Positions 62,640 to 64,000 of a stretch of DNA of 64,000 bases are shown here, one piece after another. Within the stretch, counting starts at the first letter, position 1, and each line of letters begins with the position of its first letter. This DNA comes from Collimonas sp. PA-H2 (GTDB lineage: Bacteria > Pseudomonadota > Gammaproteobacteria > Burkholderiales > Burkholderiaceae_D): positions 5,084,001-5,148,000 of the forward strand of contig NZ_PDBX01000001.1 in assembly GCF_002564105.1 (NCBI RefSeq), in the 5' to 3' direction. The translations under genes and the position numbers were made by a program. A model generated the notes under the pieces. That model was not told the origin of the DNA. It did no database searches and saw only the letters and a program-made list of their open reading frames with translations.

Positions 62640-63778
62640 GCGGTTTTTCGGGGTTTTCATTCAGCCGCTGGTGGAGCATCGTCCTCAAGGAATTCCTGCA
62701 GCTGATGCGCGACCGCGTCACGGTGCGCATGATCACCGTGATCCCGGTGATGCAGATGGTGCTGTTCGGCTTTGCCATCAACAGCGATCCCAAGCACATG
62801 CCGACCGCCGTCATCGCCGCCGACCATAGCGAATTCACGCGTACCTTCATCGCTGCCATGAAGGCTTCCGATTACTTCGACATCGTCGCCGAACTGCCCA
62901 ACGAAGCGGCAGCCCGCACCGCGCTGGCGCAGGGAAAAGTGCTGTTCGTCCTGAACATCCCCGCCGACTTCACGCGCGACCTGCTGCGCGGCCAGCGGCC
63001 GGCCTTGCTGGTGGAAGCCGACGCCACCGACCCTACCGCCACCGGCATGGCGCTGGCGGCCTTGCCGCAACTGGTGCAATCGGTAGCCAACAAGGACCTG
63101 AAAGGGGCATTGGCGAAATTCAGCGGCGGCGCGCCCGCCTTCGAGGTCCAGGTGCAGCGCCTGTACAACCCGGAAGGCGTGACCCAGTACAATGTCGTGC
63201 CTGGTTTGATGGGGGTGATCCTGTCGATGACGATGGTGATGATGACCGGTCTCTCGATGACCCGCGAACGCGAGCGCGGCACCATGGAAAACCTGCTGGC
63301 GACGCCAGTCTCGCCGATCGAAGTCATGACCGGCAAGATCATGCCCTACATCGCCATCGGCCTGATCCAGGCCAGCATCATCCTGCTGGGTGCGCGCTTC
63401 ATGTTCCACGTGCCGTTCGCCGGCAGCGTGCTGGCGATCTACCTGGCGGCGCTGCTGTTCATCGCCGCCAGCCTGACGGTGGGCATCACCTTGTCGTCGA
63501 TCGCGCAAAACCAGTTGCAGGCGATGCAGCTGACCATGTTCTACTTCTTGCCGAACATCCTGCTGTCGGGTTTCATGTTCCCGTTCCAGGGCATGCCGAA
63601 GTGGGCGCAGTTCATCGGCAACCTGCTGCCGCTGACGTATTTCAACCGCCTGATACGGGGCATCCTGCTGAAAGGCAACGGCTGGATCGATCTGTGGCCG
63701 AACGTCTGGCCGCTGATGCTGTTCACGGTGATCGTGATGGGCATTGCGCTGCGCTTTTACCGCAGCACACTGGATTGA
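62636..63778 (+). CDS. ABC-2 type export permease (YbhS/YbhR-like)
   Basis: A 380-residue inner-membrane permease with an N-terminal segment (residues about 30-50), a large periplasmic loop (about 60-175), then five membrane segments. The family block MTRERERGTMENLLATPVSPIEVMTGK is clear. E. coli has two permeases (YbhS and YbhR); only one is seen before the next gene, so it may form a homodimer, or a second may follow beyond the window. Coupled to the ATPase gene by a 4-bp overlap. Confidence 0.9.
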   Translation: MSGFSGFSFSRWWSIVLKEFLQLMRDRVTVRMITVIPVMQMVLFGFAINSDPKHMPTAVIAADHSEFTRTFIAAMKASDYFDIVAELPNEAAARTALAQGKVLFVLNIPADFTRDLLRGQRPALLVEADATDPTATGMALAALPQLVQSVANKDLKGALAKFSGGAPAFEVQVQRLYNPEGVTQYNVVPGLMGVILSMTMVMMTGLSMTRERERGTMENLLATPVSPIEVMTGKIMPYIAIGLIQASIILLGARFMFHVPFAGSVLAIYLAALLFIAASLTVGITLSSIAQNQLQAMQLTMFYFLPNILLSGFMFPFQGMPKWAQFIGNLLPLTYFNRLIRGILLKGNGWIDLWPNVWPLMLFTVIVMGIALRFYRSTLD

Positions 63779-63788
63779 GGGAGTCGTC

Positions 63789-64000
63789 ATGAAGCCGGCA
63801 GCCATGCTAGTCCACATGCGGCGCGCAGCGAACCCGGCCTGGTGCCTGGGGCTAAGCGCGCTGCTCAGCGCCTGCGCGGTGGGGCCGGATTTCCAGGCGC
63901 CGGCGGCGCCGGCCGTGCAGCAGTACACCCCAGGCGCGCAGCCGCAGGCCACCGCCGCCAGCGGTGGAGCAGGCGGTGCAGCCCAGCAGTTCGACGCCGG
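63789..64000 (+). CDS. Outer-membrane factor lipoprotein, NodT/OprM type, 5' part
   Basis: The first 70 codons of a TolC-like channel. The signal ends in a lipobox (LLSAC), followed by the typical CAVGPDFQAPAAP. The open frame runs off the right edge. It begins 10 bp after the permease stop and would complete a tripartite exporter with the three genes before it. Confidence 0.85.
   Translation, partial: MKPAAMLVHMRRAANPAWCLGLSALLSACAVGPDFQAPAAPAVQQYTPGAQPQATAASGGAGGAAQQFDA

Overview
The window is about 60% GC and densely coded with short intergenic gaps. It carries housekeeping genes typical of the Burkholderiales: clpB, rraA, dinB, gor, a pqi operon, ribA, fusA, slyX and a pepP-like gene. 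Gene content and codon use best fit a beta-proteobacterium of the Oxalobacteraceae. A Collimonas-like soil bacterium is my guess, from general resemblance only. It looks chromosomal. I saw no tRNA, rRNA, CRISPR array or insertion sequence.

Layout. 1-4354: 3' part of clpB, a membrane diguanylate cyclase and rraA. 4498-9605: a secreted-type molybdenum hydroxylase (iorAB-like) divergent from an OPT-family transporter. 9722-13015: an ArsR-type regulator with a histidine-tailed EamA exporter on one side and a DHA2 efflux pump on the other. 13136-17093: a small molybdopterin-fold protein, a SAM methyltransferase and a large glycosyltransferase/FkbM methyltransferase fusion. 17168-20578 (minus strand): lysE-like, cls and a LexA-controlled dinB. 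20733-31683: a FAH hydrolase, glutathione reductase, an AcpA-type phosphoesterase, a DUF1275 protein, a porin, an exported catalase and a TonB-dependent receptor. 32294-40077: a CYTH-CHAD protein, a palindromic element, a degenerate pseudouridine synthase, DUF445 and a pqiA-A-B-C operon. 40228-41789: a retron. 42040-47283: ribA, a frameshifted fusA copy, a second palindromic element, pepP and slyX. 47437-52327: a sigma-54-controlled dicarboxylate/2-oxoglutarate uptake module with its own two-component system. 52466-58752: an acyltransferase, a Tet-type pump, a triple YbjQ-domain protein and an SPFH protein. 58877-59635: two small genes of lower GC. 59973-64000: a TetR-controlled export operon (membrane fusion protein, ABC ATPase, ABC permease, outer-membrane factor), cut by the window end.

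Two things stand out. (1) Between the pqi operon and ribA lies an apparently unannotated retron. It has a TTGACA promoter, a structured RNA of about 167 nt closed by a 16-bp a1/a2 stem (9 + 7 bp), and, 17 nt later, a retron-type reverse transcriptase with a YADD site, HAALH in place of NAxxH, ITG in place of VTG and a long N-terminal extension. No separate effector gene lies beside it. (2) Two intergenic palindromic elements of about 160 bp (33854-34017 and 45021-45179) share a 61-bp core. The central hairpin of that core shows compensatory base changes, while the long outer arms are unrelated in sequence yet perfectly self-complementary in each copy.

Other notable points are a perfect -24/-12 promoter with an upstream palindrome and a proline-rich 25-codon leader ORF ahead of the dicarboxylate permease, a one-base deletion at the start of fusA, a pseudouridine synthase homologue lacking the catalytic Asp, and a protein with a degenerate plus an intact glycosyltransferase domain fused to FkbM.
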